A DNA stretch of 64,000 nt from Muribaculaceae bacterium (GCA_022510405.1 JAFLTP010000017.1:1-64000), one strand, 5' to 3'. Counted from the stretch's first letter, positions 34,102 to 44,228 are shown. Numbers and translations are program-made. Notes: generated by a model from the letters alone, not told the origin.

Positions 34102-35601
34102 TTGGATACATTTTTAATTAAAGCCACCCAATTAATACTCGCATTTGCGATACTTGTAATTATTCATGAATTCGGACATTTCCTGTTCGCTCGTTTATTT
34201 GGGGTAAAAGTAGAAAAGTTCTATATTTTCTTTGATCCATGGACAGAATTATTCAAGTGGAAACCGAAGAAATACATCGGAGGTTTAGGCAAACATAAAA
34301 ATATTTCTGACCAACCTGAATTGACAGCCGAGCAACAGAAAGAGTTGGAACAAAAATGCGAGGAGGAAGAGGCTAAGGCAGTGGCAAACGGCGCGCCAAA
34401 GAAAAAGAAATCCTTCTGGGGAAATACAGAGTATGGGATAGGCTGGTTGCCTTTGGGAGGATATTGTAAAATTGCGGGTATGATAGATGAATCTATGGAT
34501 ACCGAGCAAATGAAAAAGGAGCCGCAGGATTGGGAATTTCGTTCTAAGCCTGCTTGGCAACGACTGCTGATAATGATAGCAGGTGTCCTTTTCAATTTTC
34601 TTTTGGCCATATTGATTTACGCCGGAATAGTTTATGCCACCGGTGAAAAATATGTACCCTTCGAAGAAGCAAAGATGGGTATGGCATATTCCGGAGAAGC
34701 CCAAAAGATAGGATTCCATGATGGAGATATTCCATTATATGCAGACGGTGAAAAGCTTGACAACCCCAATGAGGCCAGAATGAAAATGATTCAGGCTTCT
34801 ACGGTGACTGTGCTTCGGAATGGTAAAGACACCCTGGACATAAAGATTCCTGAAAAATTTATATTTGCATTAGATCATGAGGCCAAAAGCGATACTGCAG
34901 TAATCGCATTGATGACCTACCGTATACCGACGCGTATTACCCAAGTCATGCCAGGCGAAGGGGCAGCAAAAGCAGGAATTAAAGTTGGAGATGAGATAAT
35001 CGCAATAGACTCCACGGCTACCCCGTCGCTCGATAGATTTATGGAAACCTTGCAAGGCCATGAAAACGCCACTGTGGACTTGACAGTAGTAAGGAAAAAC
35101 AATGAAGCCAATGATACACTTGTAATACCGGTGGTGTTATCTGAAAATTCCAAAATGGGTGTAGGTCTTGAAGTGGATCCGTCAGCCTTCTATAATTCCA
35201 AAGAAATAAAATATTCACTTTTACAGTCTGTACCAAAAGGGATAAGCATGGGTACAGATCGGCTGACATCCTATGCACAGAGTATGAAATTGGTATTCAC
35301 AAAAGAAGGTGCCAAGAGTGTGGGAGGATTCGGTTCTTTGGGAGCTATATTCCCCGAAAAATGGGATTGGATCGCATTCTGGAACATTGCAGCGTTTCTT
35401 TCAGTGGCACTTGCCTTCATGAATATATTGCCCATACCTGCGCTTGATGGGGGCCATGTTCTATTTCTACTTTATGAAGTTGTGACACGTAGAAAGCCGT
35501 CGGAGAAATTCTTGGAATATGCTCAGATGGTGGGTATGAGTTTACTCATCATATTGTTGATATATGCCAACGGAATGGATATTGTGAGATTGTTTAAGTA
35601 A
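34102..35601 (+). CDS. rseP: RseP, site-2 intramembrane metalloprotease (M50)
   Basis: A 499-residue inner-membrane zinc protease that cuts anti-sigma factors and leftover signal peptides. It starts at TTG (MDTFLIKATQLILAF), which aligns with family N-termini. The zinc motif is IIHEFGHFLFA (about 21-31), and the third ligand is in NILPIPALDGGHVLF near residue 445. Two PDZ domains sit between (GEAQKIGFHDGD and MPGEGAAKAGIKVGDEI). A charged insert near 70-100 is common in Bacteroidota. It lies 10 nt before the RlmI-type gene. Confidence 0.95.
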   Translation: MDTFLIKATQLILAFAILVIIHEFGHFLFARLFGVKVEKFYIFFDPWTELFKWKPKKYIGGLGKHKNISDQPELTAEQQKELEQKCEEEEAKAVANGAPKKKKSFWGNTEYGIGWLPLGGYCKIAGMIDESMDTEQMKKEPQDWEFRSKPAWQRLLIMIAGVLFNFLLAILIYAGIVYATGEKYVPFEEAKMGMAYSGEAQKIGFHDGDIPLYADGEKLDNPNEARMKMIQASTVTVLRNGKDTLDIKIPEKFIFALDHEAKSDTAVIALMTYRIPTRITQVMPGEGAAKAGIKVGDEIIAIDSTATPSLDRFMETLQGHENATVDLTVVRKNNEANDTLVIPVVLSENSKMGVGLEVDPSAFYNSKEIKYSLLQSVPKGISMGTDRLTSYAQSMKLVFTKEGAKSVGGFGSLGAIFPEKWDWIAFWNIAAFLSVALAFMNILPIPALDGGHVLFLLYEVVTRRKPSEKFLEYAQMVGMSLLIILLIYANGMDIVRLFK

Positions 35602-35610
35602 TTATCAAAG

Positions 35611-36789
35611 ATGAAAAAGATAGTTCTTAAAAACGGGAAAGAAGAATCGATACTACGCCATCATCCATGGGTATTTTCAGGCGCTATTGCAAAAATAGAG
35701 CCGGAGGTTCAAGAGGGCGAATTGATAGAAGTTTTCTCATCCAAGGGTAAGAAATTGGCTACGGGCCACTATCAAATAGGAAGCATCGCAGTGAGAATTC
35801 TCGAATTCGGCGAAACAACTCTTCAAGATAATTTTTATGCTGCCAGATTGACATCTGCTTTCAATCTTAGAAAAGCATTAAATCTTGTTCGACCGGACAA
35901 CAATTGCTATAGGCTGGTGCATGGAGAAGGAGATTTTTTACCCGGTCTTGTTGTAGATATTTACGGGAATACGGCTGTGATGCAGGCTCATTCACCCGGG
36001 ATGCATTTCGAGAGGATGAAAATAGCCGAGTCTTTGGTGTCATTGCCGGAGGCCAACATTAAAAATGTATATTACAAAAGCGATACCACACTTCCATTCA
36101 AAGCCAACCTTGATCCGGTGAACGATTATATAGTGGGCTGCTACGACGGAAGTCTGGCATTGGAAAATGGACTTCAATTTAATATTGACTGGCTGAAAGG
36201 TCAAAAGACGGGATTTTTTATAGATCAAAGAGAAAACCGGAAGTTGCTTGAAAATTTTTCCAAAGGAAGGAATGTGCTAAACATGTTCTGTTACACCGGA
36301 GGATTTTCGGTTTATGCCATGAGAGGCGATGCAGAGAAAGTGATATCAGTAGATTCTTCATCAAAAGCCATTGAATTGACCGAAGCCAATATCAATTTAA
36401 ATTTCCCGTTTGATAATCGTCATGTAGCAGTAGCCGAAGATGCATTCAAATATCTTGATTCCATAGGCAAAGATGATTTTGACTTGATAATACTTGATCC
36501 ACCCGCCTTTGCAAAGCATAGAAGCGCTTTGAAAAACGGACTTATAGGATATAGGAAACTTAATTACAAGGCATTTGAAAAAATCAGGAAAGGTGGTATC
36601 ATCTTCACCTTCTCATGTTCACAGGTTGTGACAAAAGAAATGTTCAGACTTGCAGTATTCACCGCAGCGTCACAATCGGGAAGGAAAGTTAGAATACTTC
36701 ACCAACTCACTCAACCGGCCGACCATCCTGTGGATATCTCCCACCCTGAAGGCGAATATTTAAAGGGGTTAGTTTTGTATGTGGAATGA
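35611..36789 (+). CDS. rlmI: RlmI-type class I SAM-dependent rRNA methyltransferase
   Basis: A 392-residue enzyme with an N-terminal PUA domain (KNGKEESILRHHPWVFSGAI, residues 6-25), a middle domain and a Rossmann SAM domain. SAM motifs are VLNMFCYTGGFSVYAM and VDSSSKAIE. The catalytic region is DLIILDPPAFAKHR, and the C-terminal cysteine lies in FTFSCSQ. E. coli RlmI makes m5C1962 in 23S rRNA; the same target is inferred. It is co-directional with rseP, 10 nt downstream. Confidence 0.88.
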   Translation: MKKIVLKNGKEESILRHHPWVFSGAIAKIEPEVQEGELIEVFSSKGKKLATGHYQIGSIAVRILEFGETTLQDNFYAARLTSAFNLRKALNLVRPDNNCYRLVHGEGDFLPGLVVDIYGNTAVMQAHSPGMHFERMKIAESLVSLPEANIKNVYYKSDTTLPFKANLDPVNDYIVGCYDGSLALENGLQFNIDWLKGQKTGFFIDQRENRKLLENFSKGRNVLNMFCYTGGFSVYAMRGDAEKVISVDSSSKAIELTEANINLNFPFDNRHVAVAEDAFKYLDSIGKDDFDLIILDPPAFAKHRSALKNGLIGYRKLNYKAFEKIRKGGIIFTFSCSQVVTKEMFRLAVFTAASQSGRKVRILHQLTQPADHPVDISHPEGEYLKGLVLYVE

Positions 36790-36845
36790 GTTGTGAGTTG
36801 TGAGTGTTAAGTGAAAAGTAAATTTGAGATAAAAAATATTAAATA

Positions 36846-38870
36846 ATGAAATCTATACTCGCTACTATGTTGGCATCATCAATTGCACTAACAGCATCCG
36901 CTGTGGTTGACAAAAATTTTGATTATCATGTAGACCGTTTTGCCGATATCGAAGTGCTTCGATACGAGGTTCCGGAATTTGACAGACTTACCCCCCAACA
37001 GAGAATTATGATTTATTATCTATCTCAGGCGGCTCAAGCAGGAAGGGACATAATATGGGATCAGAATGGTAAATACAATCTGCAGATTAGGAAACTCTTG
37101 GAAAATATCTATACCGGTTTTGCTGGTAACAAAAACTCAAAAGACTACAAGGCTTTTGAAAAATATATGAAACAGGTGTGGTTTGGCAATGGCATACACC
37201 ATCATTATTCCACCGACAAATTCACACCGGAATTTTCAGAAGCATTTTTCACTGAGCAAGTAGCACTTCTACCGGATTCAGCGTTGCCCTTGCAACCGGG
37301 TCAGACTCGAGAGGAACTCATATCTATTTTAACACCCGTCATATTTGATCCCACAGTGATGCCCAAAAGAGTTTTTCAAGATGGTGCATATGACGTGGTT
37401 GTGAATTCAGCATCCAATCTATATGGTGAAGGAGTGACTCAAAAAGAAGTGGAGGACTTTTACAATTCTTTAAAAAATCCCAATGATCCGGAACCCATTT
37501 CTTATGGTCTAAATTCACGAATCGTAAAAGAAGACGGAAAAATTAAGGAAGAGGTTTATCATTTGAATGGTTTGTATGGTCCGGCCATTGCAAAAATAAT
37601 TTATTGGTTGGACATGGCTAAGAGTGTGGCGGAAAATGACGCGCAGAAGGCCTATATAACCAAATTGATTGATTATTACGTGACCGGTGATTTAAAACTT
37701 TTCGATGAATATTCAATTTTATGGGCAGAAGAAACTGATGGAGACGTGGATTTCGTAAACGGATTTATAGAAAGTTACGGAGATCCCCTCGGCATGACAG
37801 GTTCATGGGAATCATATGTGAATTTCAAGAATCAAGCCTCAACCAAACGAACTGAAACGATAGCCTCAAATGCACAATGGTTTGAAGACAACTCCCCTAT
37901 GGACTCGAGATTCAAAAAAGATAAGGTTAAAGGTGTATCTGCCAAAGTTATCAACGCAGCAATGCTTGCCGGCGATGCTTTTCCTTCAACAGCAATAGGA
38001 ATCAATTTACCGAACGCCAACTGGATCAGGGCGGCCCATGGTTCAAAATCTGTGACACTCGAAAATATCACAGAGGCTTATGATATGGCATCACATGGGA
38101 ACGGGTTTAATGAAGAATTCGTGATTGATGCACCAACCTCTAAAATTATGGATGATTATCTTTATATCACGGATATGTTGCATACCGATCTTCATGAATG
38201 TTTGGGGCACGCTTCAGGCCAATTGTTGCCTGGAGTAGATCCAGACGCATTGAAAGAAAACGGTTCAGCACTTGAAGAAGCAAGAGCAGATTTATTCGCA
38301 TTATATTATTTACCGGACAATAAACTCATAGAACTCGGAATTCTTGATAATCCGGATGCTTATAAAGCAGAGTATTATAAATATATGTTGAATGGTCTTA
38401 TGACACAACTAAACCGAATCGAACCAGGTAAGGATATAGAGGAAGCCCATATGCGCAACCGCCAACTAATAGCGGCCTGGATACTTGATCATGGCAAGAA
38501 AGACAAGGTTGTGGAATTGGTAAAGAAAAACGGCAAGACATATGTCAAAATAAATGACTATAAGAAAATGAGAGGCCTAATCGGTGAACTTCTTGCGGAA
38601 ATCCAGAGGATAAAGAGCGAGGGTGATTATGAAGCCGGAGCAGCCCTTATCAATAAATATGCAGTGAAAGTGAATCAGAATCTTCATAAGGAAGTTCTTG
38701 ACAGGTTTGCCACACTTGATATTCCTCCATATCGTGGTTTCATTAATCCGGTAATGATACCGGTATTGGGAGACAATGGAGAAATTGTAGATGTGACACT
38801 TCAATATGGGGAAACCTATCCGGAACAAATGCTTCGTCTGAGCAACGATTTCAAAACATTAGGATATTAA
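36846..38870 (+). CDS. Dipeptidyl-peptidase III (M49)
   Basis: A 674-residue zinc exopeptidase that removes dipeptides from the N-terminus of oligopeptides. An N-terminal signal peptide (MKSILATMLASSIALTASA) places it in the periplasm. The zinc motif is LHECLGH (about 450) and the third ligand is in LEEARADLFALYY (about 480). HECLGH, not HELLGH, is the form known from Bacteroides DPP III, and the length agrees. It supplies dipeptides from peptide breakdown and is followed by an ABC transporter pair. Confidence 0.93.
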   Translation: MKSILATMLASSIALTASAVVDKNFDYHVDRFADIEVLRYEVPEFDRLTPQQRIMIYYLSQAAQAGRDIIWDQNGKYNLQIRKLLENIYTGFAGNKNSKDYKAFEKYMKQVWFGNGIHHHYSTDKFTPEFSEAFFTEQVALLPDSALPLQPGQTREELISILTPVIFDPTVMPKRVFQDGAYDVVVNSASNLYGEGVTQKEVEDFYNSLKNPNDPEPISYGLNSRIVKEDGKIKEEVYHLNGLYGPAIAKIIYWLDMAKSVAENDAQKAYITKLIDYYVTGDLKLFDEYSILWAEETDGDVDFVNGFIESYGDPLGMTGSWESYVNFKNQASTKRTETIASNAQWFEDNSPMDSRFKKDKVKGVSAKVINAAMLAGDAFPSTAIGINLPNANWIRAAHGSKSVTLENITEAYDMASHGNGFNEEFVIDAPTSKIMDDYLYITDMLHTDLHECLGHASGQLLPGVDPDALKENGSALEEARADLFALYYLPDNKLIELGILDNPDAYKAEYYKYMLNGLMTQLNRIEPGKDIEEAHMRNRQLIAAWILDHGKKDKVVELVKKNGKTYVKINDYKKMRGLIGELLAEIQRIKSEGDYEAGAALINKYAVKVNQNLHKEVLDRFATLDIPPYRGFINPVMIPVLGDNGEIVDVTLQYGETYPEQMLRLSNDFKTLGY

Positions 38871-38888
38871 GGGATTCATAATTCCTTT

Positions 38889-39548
38889 ATGCAGACTATT
38901 ACAATAAATAACCTTCTCCCTAATGTTTTCAAAGGAATGGAGGAATCTTCCCAAATCCGTGAGTCACGGATTTGGGAAAATCCTTCTTTTAATTTCCATA
39001 AAGGCTGCAGGATATGTATTCATGCTGAATCCGGCGGAGGTAAGTCTTCTCTTTTAAGTTTTATTTATGGAAATAGGAATGATTATCAAGGGAAAATTTT
39101 GTTTGACGGTGAAAATATCCGGAATCTTAACATTTCCCAATGGTGTGATATCCGACAAGGAACGATTGCACTACTTCCTCAGGAGATGAGACTTTTTCCG
39201 GAACTAACTGCAATTGAAAATATCCAACTAAAAAACGGTCTGACAAATAATAAAAATCAGGAAGAGATTGATGAGATGTTAAACCTTCTCGGGATTCTTG
39301 ACAAGAAGCATTCACCGGTAGGGAAAATGAGTATAGGTCAACAACAACGGGTAGCTATCATCAGAACCCTTTGTCAACCCTTCGATTTCATTTTCCTTGA
39401 TGAACCGGTGAGTCATCTCGACGAAGCAAACAATAAGACTGTGGCAAGATTGGTGGAAAGAGAAGCGAATAAGAATAATTCAGGAATTATTGCAACTTCT
39501 GTAGGGAACCATCTGATGCTTGATAAAGCAGAATTCATAAACCTATGA
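38889..39548 (+). CDS. ABC transporter ATP-binding protein (FtsE/LolD type)
   Basis: A 219-residue ABC ATPase. Walker A is ESGGGKSSLLSF (about 49-56), the Q-loop is ALLPQEMRLFPEL, the signature is MSIGQQQRVAI, Walker B is FIFLDEPVSHLD. The N-terminal region up to residue 38 is not well conserved and contains a 31-nt perfect palindrome at DNA level. It overlaps the permease gene by 4 nt. In LolD-type systems the pair moves lipoproteins or substrates off the membrane; the cargo here is unknown. Confidence 0.9.
   Translation: MQTITINNLLPNVFKGMEESSQIRESRIWENPSFNFHKGCRICIHAESGGGKSSLLSFIYGNRNDYQGKILFDGENIRNLNISQWCDIRQGTIALLPQEMRLFPELTAIENIQLKNGLTNNKNQEEIDEMLNLLGILDKKHSPVGKMSIGQQQRVAIIRTLCQPFDFIFLDEPVSHLDEANNKTVARLVEREANKNNSGIIATSVGNHLMLDKAEFINL
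38948..38978. repeat. Perfect 31-nt palindrome inside the ABC ATPase gene
   Basis: TTCCCAAATCCGTGA and TCACGGATTTGGGAA form 15-bp arms around a single G. It encodes residues around SQIRESRIWENPS. Confidence 0.95.
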
Positions 39549-40732
39549 AAAAGATAGGACTAAGCACCCTTCTTAAAAAGAACCTGTCAAAAGGTCAACT
39601 TATAGGCTATTCAATTGCCAATTTAATAGGATTGACAGTGATATTATCGGGCATACTTTTCTATTGTGACAGCCGACACCACAGAAAAACAGATGACAAA
39701 TATTTTTCTGAAGACTATATAGTAGTGTCGAAAGAAGTTAAGGGAATCAATCTTGAGCCCGTGGCCTTCACACAAGAAGAATTAAAAGAAATAGGTTCCC
39801 AACCATGGGTTAAAAAATTCGGCGTATTCACTCCGGCAGATTTTTCTGTGAGCGCCTCCATAAATATGGGTGGAAAGGGGATGTCGACCTATCTGTTTTT
39901 TGAATCGGTACCTGATGATTTTTTTGATGTGATACCAAACGGATGGGAATTTGATCCTAATAAGAACTTTGTTCCTATAGTATTGAATAAAGATTATCTG
40001 GCTCTTTATAATTTTGGATTCGCCTTACCTCAGGGTCTGCCTCAATTGAGTGAAGAAATGATCGGGACCGTACCGTTAAAATTATTAATTAAAGGTAAAA
40101 ACGGTCGGACGGAAATATTTGACGCAGGTGTTGTAGGCTTTTCTTCACGCTTAAACACAATAGCAGTGCCACAAGATTTTATGGACTGGGCTAATTCAAA
40201 ATTTTCCGTAGATAACACTCCGGAGATATCCAGACTTATTATAAAGATAGACAGACTTAATTCAAATGTCTATGAAAAATTCCTTACTGAGCATGGTTTG
40301 GAAATTGCCGGAGACAAAGAAGGAGATTCAAAAGTGTCAGAATTTTTGGGATTGGTATCAGGTGTTGTAGCCGCAATTGGAGTGATAATAGCACTGCTTG
40401 CACTTTTTATTCTTTTACTGAGTATCTTCCTTCTGCTTCAAAAGAGTCGTCCTATGCTGCGGAATCTTATACTATTGGGTTATTCACCTCTCCAACCGGC
40501 AAAATATTATATAGGATTGGTATTAAAAATCAACGCTATGATTACTTTGCTTGCAGTTGGATTTACTTTCATAAGCAGATTAATATGGCACAAATCTTTG
40601 ATAAGTCTGGGATTGGGAGACGGTAACGTTCTTTTTATGCTTGGCGCGGCACTTCTCTATTTCATAATTATTTCTGTTGTCAATATAATTGTGATTCGAA
40701 GACATCTTTTTTCTATATGGAAAACCAATTAA
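39545..40732 (+). CDS. ABC transporter permease (FtsX/LolE-like)
   Basis: A 395-residue membrane protein with the MacB/LolE-type layout. One N-terminal helix (about 20-45) leads to a large periplasmic domain (about 50-255). Three C-terminal helices follow, near 265-295, 315-345 and 355-385. GYSPLQPAKYY is the cytoplasmic coupling loop, and the C-terminal part has an FtsX-domain profile. It overlaps the ATPase gene by 4 nt (ATGA), so the two are translated together. Cargo is unknown; it lies between DPP III and a PHP phosphatase. Confidence 0.85.
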   Translation: MKKIGLSTLLKKNLSKGQLIGYSIANLIGLTVILSGILFYCDSRHHRKTDDKYFSEDYIVVSKEVKGINLEPVAFTQEELKEIGSQPWVKKFGVFTPADFSVSASINMGGKGMSTYLFFESVPDDFFDVIPNGWEFDPNKNFVPIVLNKDYLALYNFGFALPQGLPQLSEEMIGTVPLKLLIKGKNGRTEIFDAGVVGFSSRLNTIAVPQDFMDWANSKFSVDNTPEISRLIIKIDRLNSNVYEKFLTEHGLEIAGDKEGDSKVSEFLGLVSGVVAAIGVIIALLALFILLLSIFLLLQKSRPMLRNLILLGYSPLQPAKYYIGLVLKINAMITLLAVGFTFISRLIWHKSLISLGLGDGNVLFMLGAALLYFIIISVVNIIVIRRHLFSIWKTN

Positions 40733-40741
40733 TAACTCCTA

Positions 40742-41527
40742 ATGAAAACCAATCTTCATAGTCATACACAATACTGCGACGGCCGTTCCTCAATGGAAGA
40801 GATAATTTCTGCAGCACTTGAAGCCGGGTTTTCGACCTGGGGCTTTTCGCCTCATGCTCCAATCAGTTTGGAAAGTCCTTGCAATATGAAGATAGAAGAT
40901 GTCTCGCTCTATCTAAAAGAAATTGAAAGATTGAGAAAATTATTTCCCGGTATTAAAATTCTTGCCGGAATGGAAGTGGATTATCTTGATGATGACAATG
41001 GACCTTCTTCACCACAAGTAAAAGATTACGGTTTGGACTATGTGATAGGATCAGTACATTTCATTCCAAATCAAGAAGGGGAATTCTTTGATATCGATGG
41101 CTCTCCGGAACGTTTTAAACGAATATTAAACGAGCATTTTAAGGGAGATTTGAATTATGTGGTGAGGACTTTCTGGGAACAGACACGGAAGATGATAGCA
41201 GCCGGAGGATTAAATATTGTGGGTCATATCGATAAAATAGCCTTGAATGCCTCGTTTGTAAATCCGGAAATTGAGAATGATCCAGAATATAAAAAGATGG
41301 CAGAGGAAACCATTGACCTGGCAATAAAAAAGGGTCTTCAATTAGAGATAAATACCAAGCACTGGGAAAAATATGGTCGCTTCTTCCCAAATCCACATTA
41401 TTGGGCACATATCATAAATTCGGGTATCAAGATGCCGATAAATTCCGATGCCCATTATGCTGACAGAATAGAATCGGGAATATCCCAAGCAGTTACACTT
41501 CTAAATACTCTAAACTTAAAAATATGA
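40742..41527 (+). CDS. Histidinol-phosphatase-type PHP protein
   Basis: A 261-residue PHP-fold phosphoesterase. Metal motifs are NLHSHTQYCDGRSSMEE (about 3-19), FSPHAPI (about 36) and GMEVDYLD. DYVIGSVHFI and VGHIDKIAL follow, and the last pair lies in NSDAHYADRIESG. Length and order match HisK-type histidinol-phosphatases, though related PHP proteins have other substrates. No other histidine gene is in the window. It overlaps the next gene by 4 nt. Confidence 0.8.
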   Translation: MKTNLHSHTQYCDGRSSMEEIISAALEAGFSTWGFSPHAPISLESPCNMKIEDVSLYLKEIERLRKLFPGIKILAGMEVDYLDDDNGPSSPQVKDYGLDYVIGSVHFIPNQEGEFFDIDGSPERFKRILNEHFKGDLNYVVRTFWEQTRKMIAAGGLNIVGHIDKIALNASFVNPEIENDPEYKKMAEETIDLAIKKGLQLEINTKHWEKYGRFFPNPHYWAHIINSGIKMPINSDAHYADRIESGISQAVTLLNTLNLKI

Positions 41528-42420
41528 AAAATTCAATTAAGGGTTTAACTTTATTCATTTTACTTTTATCAAACTTTAATTTTATATCATTCGCCCAAGG
41601 TGTGGAAAACAAAGAATATCCGATAGAAATACCATTATGGGATAATAAGAAATCATCCCATAGCAACAATCTTCCGAATGATGCTGAAACGGTGGAAAAT
41701 CCCGGATGGATAAATATGGTTACAAAACCTGAATTGTATGTATATCCGGCAGAAAATCCGAATGGGAAGGCTATTCTTTTATGTCCGGGAGGAGGATATT
41801 CAGGAGTTGCGATAAAACATGAAGGAAAAGATTGGGCTAAATTTTTGAATCCTGAAGGGATTACATTATCTGTCTTAAAATACCGAATGCCAAATAAAAA
41901 TTCTGAAGTGCCTTATGAAGATGTTGTGAGAGCATTAGAAATATTGCATGAAAACTCTTCACACTGGGGAATCAATCCAAGTATGATAGGAATAGCCGGA
42001 GCTTCGGCTGGTGGTCATTTGGCATCCACGATGGCCACCCACTTAAATGATGAAACGTTGAAACCTGCATTCCAAGTTTTGCTTTACCCTGTGATCACCA
42101 TGGATGAAACATTCACCCACATGGGATCGAGGGAAAACCTATTGGGAGAAAATCCCACTTCGGAAAAAGTTAAATATTATAGCAACGAATTAAACGTAAG
42201 CGCCCAGACTCCACCTTCTTTTATTGCCTTATCATCGGATGATAGAGTTGTACCGGTCAAAAATTCGCTTGTGTATTATGAAGCTTTAATTAAAAATGGA
42301 ATACCGGCAGCTTTGTTCATTTATCCCACAGGAGGCCACGGTTGGGGCTACAATCCGGATTTCCCTTATAATGAAGCCTGGACATTTGAACTAATCAATT
42401 GGCTTAACAATATCAAATAA
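41524..42420 (+). CDS. Exported alpha/beta-hydrolase (carbohydrate-esterase-like)
   Basis: A 298-residue protein with a signal peptide (residues 1-25, FISFAQ). The esterase triad is complete: GASAGGHLAS holds the serine (about 155), SSDDRVVPVKNS the aspartate and YPTGGHGWGY the histidine. The oxyanion loop is LLCPGGGYSGVA. This set fits BD-FAE-like or acetylxylan-type esterases that act on plant glycans, though the substrate is inferred. Translation is coupled to the PHP gene by a 4-nt overlap. Confidence 0.83.
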   Translation: MKNSIKGLTLFILLLSNFNFISFAQGVENKEYPIEIPLWDNKKSSHSNNLPNDAETVENPGWINMVTKPELYVYPAENPNGKAILLCPGGGYSGVAIKHEGKDWAKFLNPEGITLSVLKYRMPNKNSEVPYEDVVRALEILHENSSHWGINPSMIGIAGASAGGHLASTMATHLNDETLKPAFQVLLYPVITMDETFTHMGSRENLLGENPTSEKVKYYSNELNVSAQTPPSFIALSSDDRVVPVKNSLVYYEALIKNGIPAALFIYPTGGHGWGYNPDFPYNEAWTFELINWLNNIK

Positions 42421-42441
42421 TAAATAAATTCTTAGAAATTG

Positions 42442-42476
42442 ACCTCGGTTCTTCAATAAGAATCGGGGTTTTCTTT
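42442..42476 (+). terminator. Terminator after the secreted esterase
   Basis: A 12-bp stem ACCTCGGTTCTT/AAGAATCGGGGT with two G-U pairs, a CAAT loop and TTTTCTTTCTTT. Confidence 0.8.
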
Positions 42477-42620
42477 CTTTATGTAAACAAATTTGTGTTA
42501 ATTTAACATAAAATTGGAGTGATTTTTGTATTTCAATGTAATAACTTTATCAAATTTGCATTGTCTAAATAGAAACAAAATATCATTTATCACCTAAAAG
42601 ATAAAAGATTTCCTAACAAC

Positions 42621-44162
42621 ATGGTTATGATAAAAAAGAATTTTATGTCATTTTCCGGTGCCTTATTATTAGGTACTCTTTTAATGACTTCCTGTATGGA
42701 ATCCCGAGGTCATGAGTCAGATGCATTGCCATTGCAACAACAAAAGACTTACCAGGAACCTGATGAAAGCCAATTTATCAGGACAGCCTCCCATCCGGCT
42801 TCTTTTGAAACAGATTTCACGGTAGCAGCTGAAAGCACAGTGAATGAAGTGGTATGTATTAAAAGTTATGCAACCCCACGTCAAAGCCAATATGGTGGTG
42901 GCGGATATGATCCATTCGGTATGTTCGATTTCTTTTTCGGGCCGCAGGAACGTCAACAACAACGACGCCAACAGCAGCAACAAAGTCGTGAACCGGTTCA
43001 AACCGGTTTAGGTTCCGGTGTAATACTCTCTGAAGATGGATATATAGTCACCAACAATCATGTAATTGATGGAGCTGAGAAACTTGAGGTGCTTCTCAAC
43101 GACAACTCCACCTATGAAGCAACAGTGATTGGTACAGACGAGGCTACAGACCTTGCACTCATCAAAATCGATGCTTCCGGATTATCAGCCATCACATTCG
43201 GAGATAGCGAAGCTGTAAAGATAGGAGAATGGGTTTTGGCTGTAGGTAATCCTTTCGGTTTTAATTCCACGGTAACTGCCGGTATTGTAAGTGCTAAAGC
43301 ACGCAGTTTGAACCAGAATTCCCGCAACGGAAGAATGGGCATCGAATCTTTCATTCAGACAGATGCAGCTCTCAATCCCGGTAACTCAGGTGGCGCGTTA
43401 GTAAACCTCAAAGGAGAACTCATAGGTATCAATTCAGCAATCTATTCCAATACCGGAAGTTATTCAGGGTTCTCGTTTGCTATTCCAACTTCAATCGTAA
43501 AGAAAGTAATGGTCGACCTTATGCAATATGGTACAGTGCAAAGAGCTGTATTGGGTTGCTCAGTGACAGAACTTGATGCAAAACTTGCAAAAGAAAAAGA
43601 CATTACTGCAGTGAAGGCCGGACTTCTTGTAAGGGATGTAAATGACAGAAGTACCGCAATGGAACTTGGGTTACAAGAAAACGATGTCATCACCGCTATC
43701 AATGGTGTTGAGGTTACTAATTTTGCCCAACTTGTGGAGCAACTTAGCAAATATCGTCCCGGTGACCAGATTTCTGTAACTTATTATCGCAATAATAAAA
43801 AAGAGACCAAGAGTGGTACATTACGTAACACTCAAGGAAGCACAACCATCACAAAGAAGGGAGAATTCTCCGATATGGGAGTAGCCTTTATGAAAGTCAG
43901 CGATGAAACCAAGAAGAAACTTGGCATATCTTCGGGAGTAAGCGTAGCAGGCATTAAGAATGGTCCATTCAAAGATGCTGGTGTAAAAGATGGATTCGTG
44001 ATTACAGAAATCAACGGAATGTCGGTTAACTCTGTAGATGATGTAGAAAAGATCTACAATCAGATTATGAAGAGCGACGATGAAGACAAGGTTATGTTCC
44101 TGACAGGACTTTATCCATCGGGTAGAAAATACTATTATGCGGTAAATCTGCAACCGGAATAA
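42621..44162 (+). CDS. htrA: HtrA/Deg-family serine protease with two PDZ domains
   Basis: A 513-residue periplasmic protease and chaperone for misfolded envelope proteins. The signal part (LLLGTLLMTSCMES) has a cysteine compatible with lipid anchoring. A Q/R-rich insert (RQQQRRQQQQQSRE) leads into the protease: NNHVIDGAE (His), ATDLALIKID (Asp) and NPGNSGGALV (Ser). Two PDZ domains cover about 285-380 and 400-510. A complete triad suggests an active enzyme. It is monocistronic; a weak -7-like AAATTTGC lies upstream. Confidence 0.93.
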   Translation: MVMIKKNFMSFSGALLLGTLLMTSCMESRGHESDALPLQQQKTYQEPDESQFIRTASHPASFETDFTVAAESTVNEVVCIKSYATPRQSQYGGGGYDPFGMFDFFFGPQERQQQRRQQQQQSREPVQTGLGSGVILSEDGYIVTNNHVIDGAEKLEVLLNDNSTYEATVIGTDEATDLALIKIDASGLSAITFGDSEAVKIGEWVLAVGNPFGFNSTVTAGIVSAKARSLNQNSRNGRMGIESFIQTDAALNPGNSGGALVNLKGELIGINSAIYSNTGSYSGFSFAIPTSIVKKVMVDLMQYGTVQRAVLGCSVTELDAKLAKEKDITAVKAGLLVRDVNDRSTAMELGLQENDVITAINGVEVTNFAQLVEQLSKYRPGDQISVTYYRNNKKETKSGTLRNTQGSTTITKKGEFSDMGVAFMKVSDETKKKLGISSGVSVAGIKNGPFKDAGVKDGFVITEINGMSVNSVDDVEKIYNQIMKSDDEDKVMFLTGLYPSGRKYYYAVNLQPE

Positions 44163-44183
44163 ATTGAAGGAAAAATAATTTCA

Positions 44184-44228
44184 AAAATTAGAGATTTCTA
44201 AAAAAATAAGAAATCTCTAATTTTTTTT
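44184..44228 (+). terminator. htrA terminator
   Basis: Perfect 16-bp stem AAAATTAGAGATTTCT/AGAAATCTCTAATTTT with a 9-nt loop and T-run. Confidence 0.85.

Noticed and set aside
42525-42560. TTTG plus CAAATTTG upstream of htrA as a housekeeping promoter.
   Set aside because: Spacing is 22 nt and the -7 box starts with CA, not TA; too weak to call.
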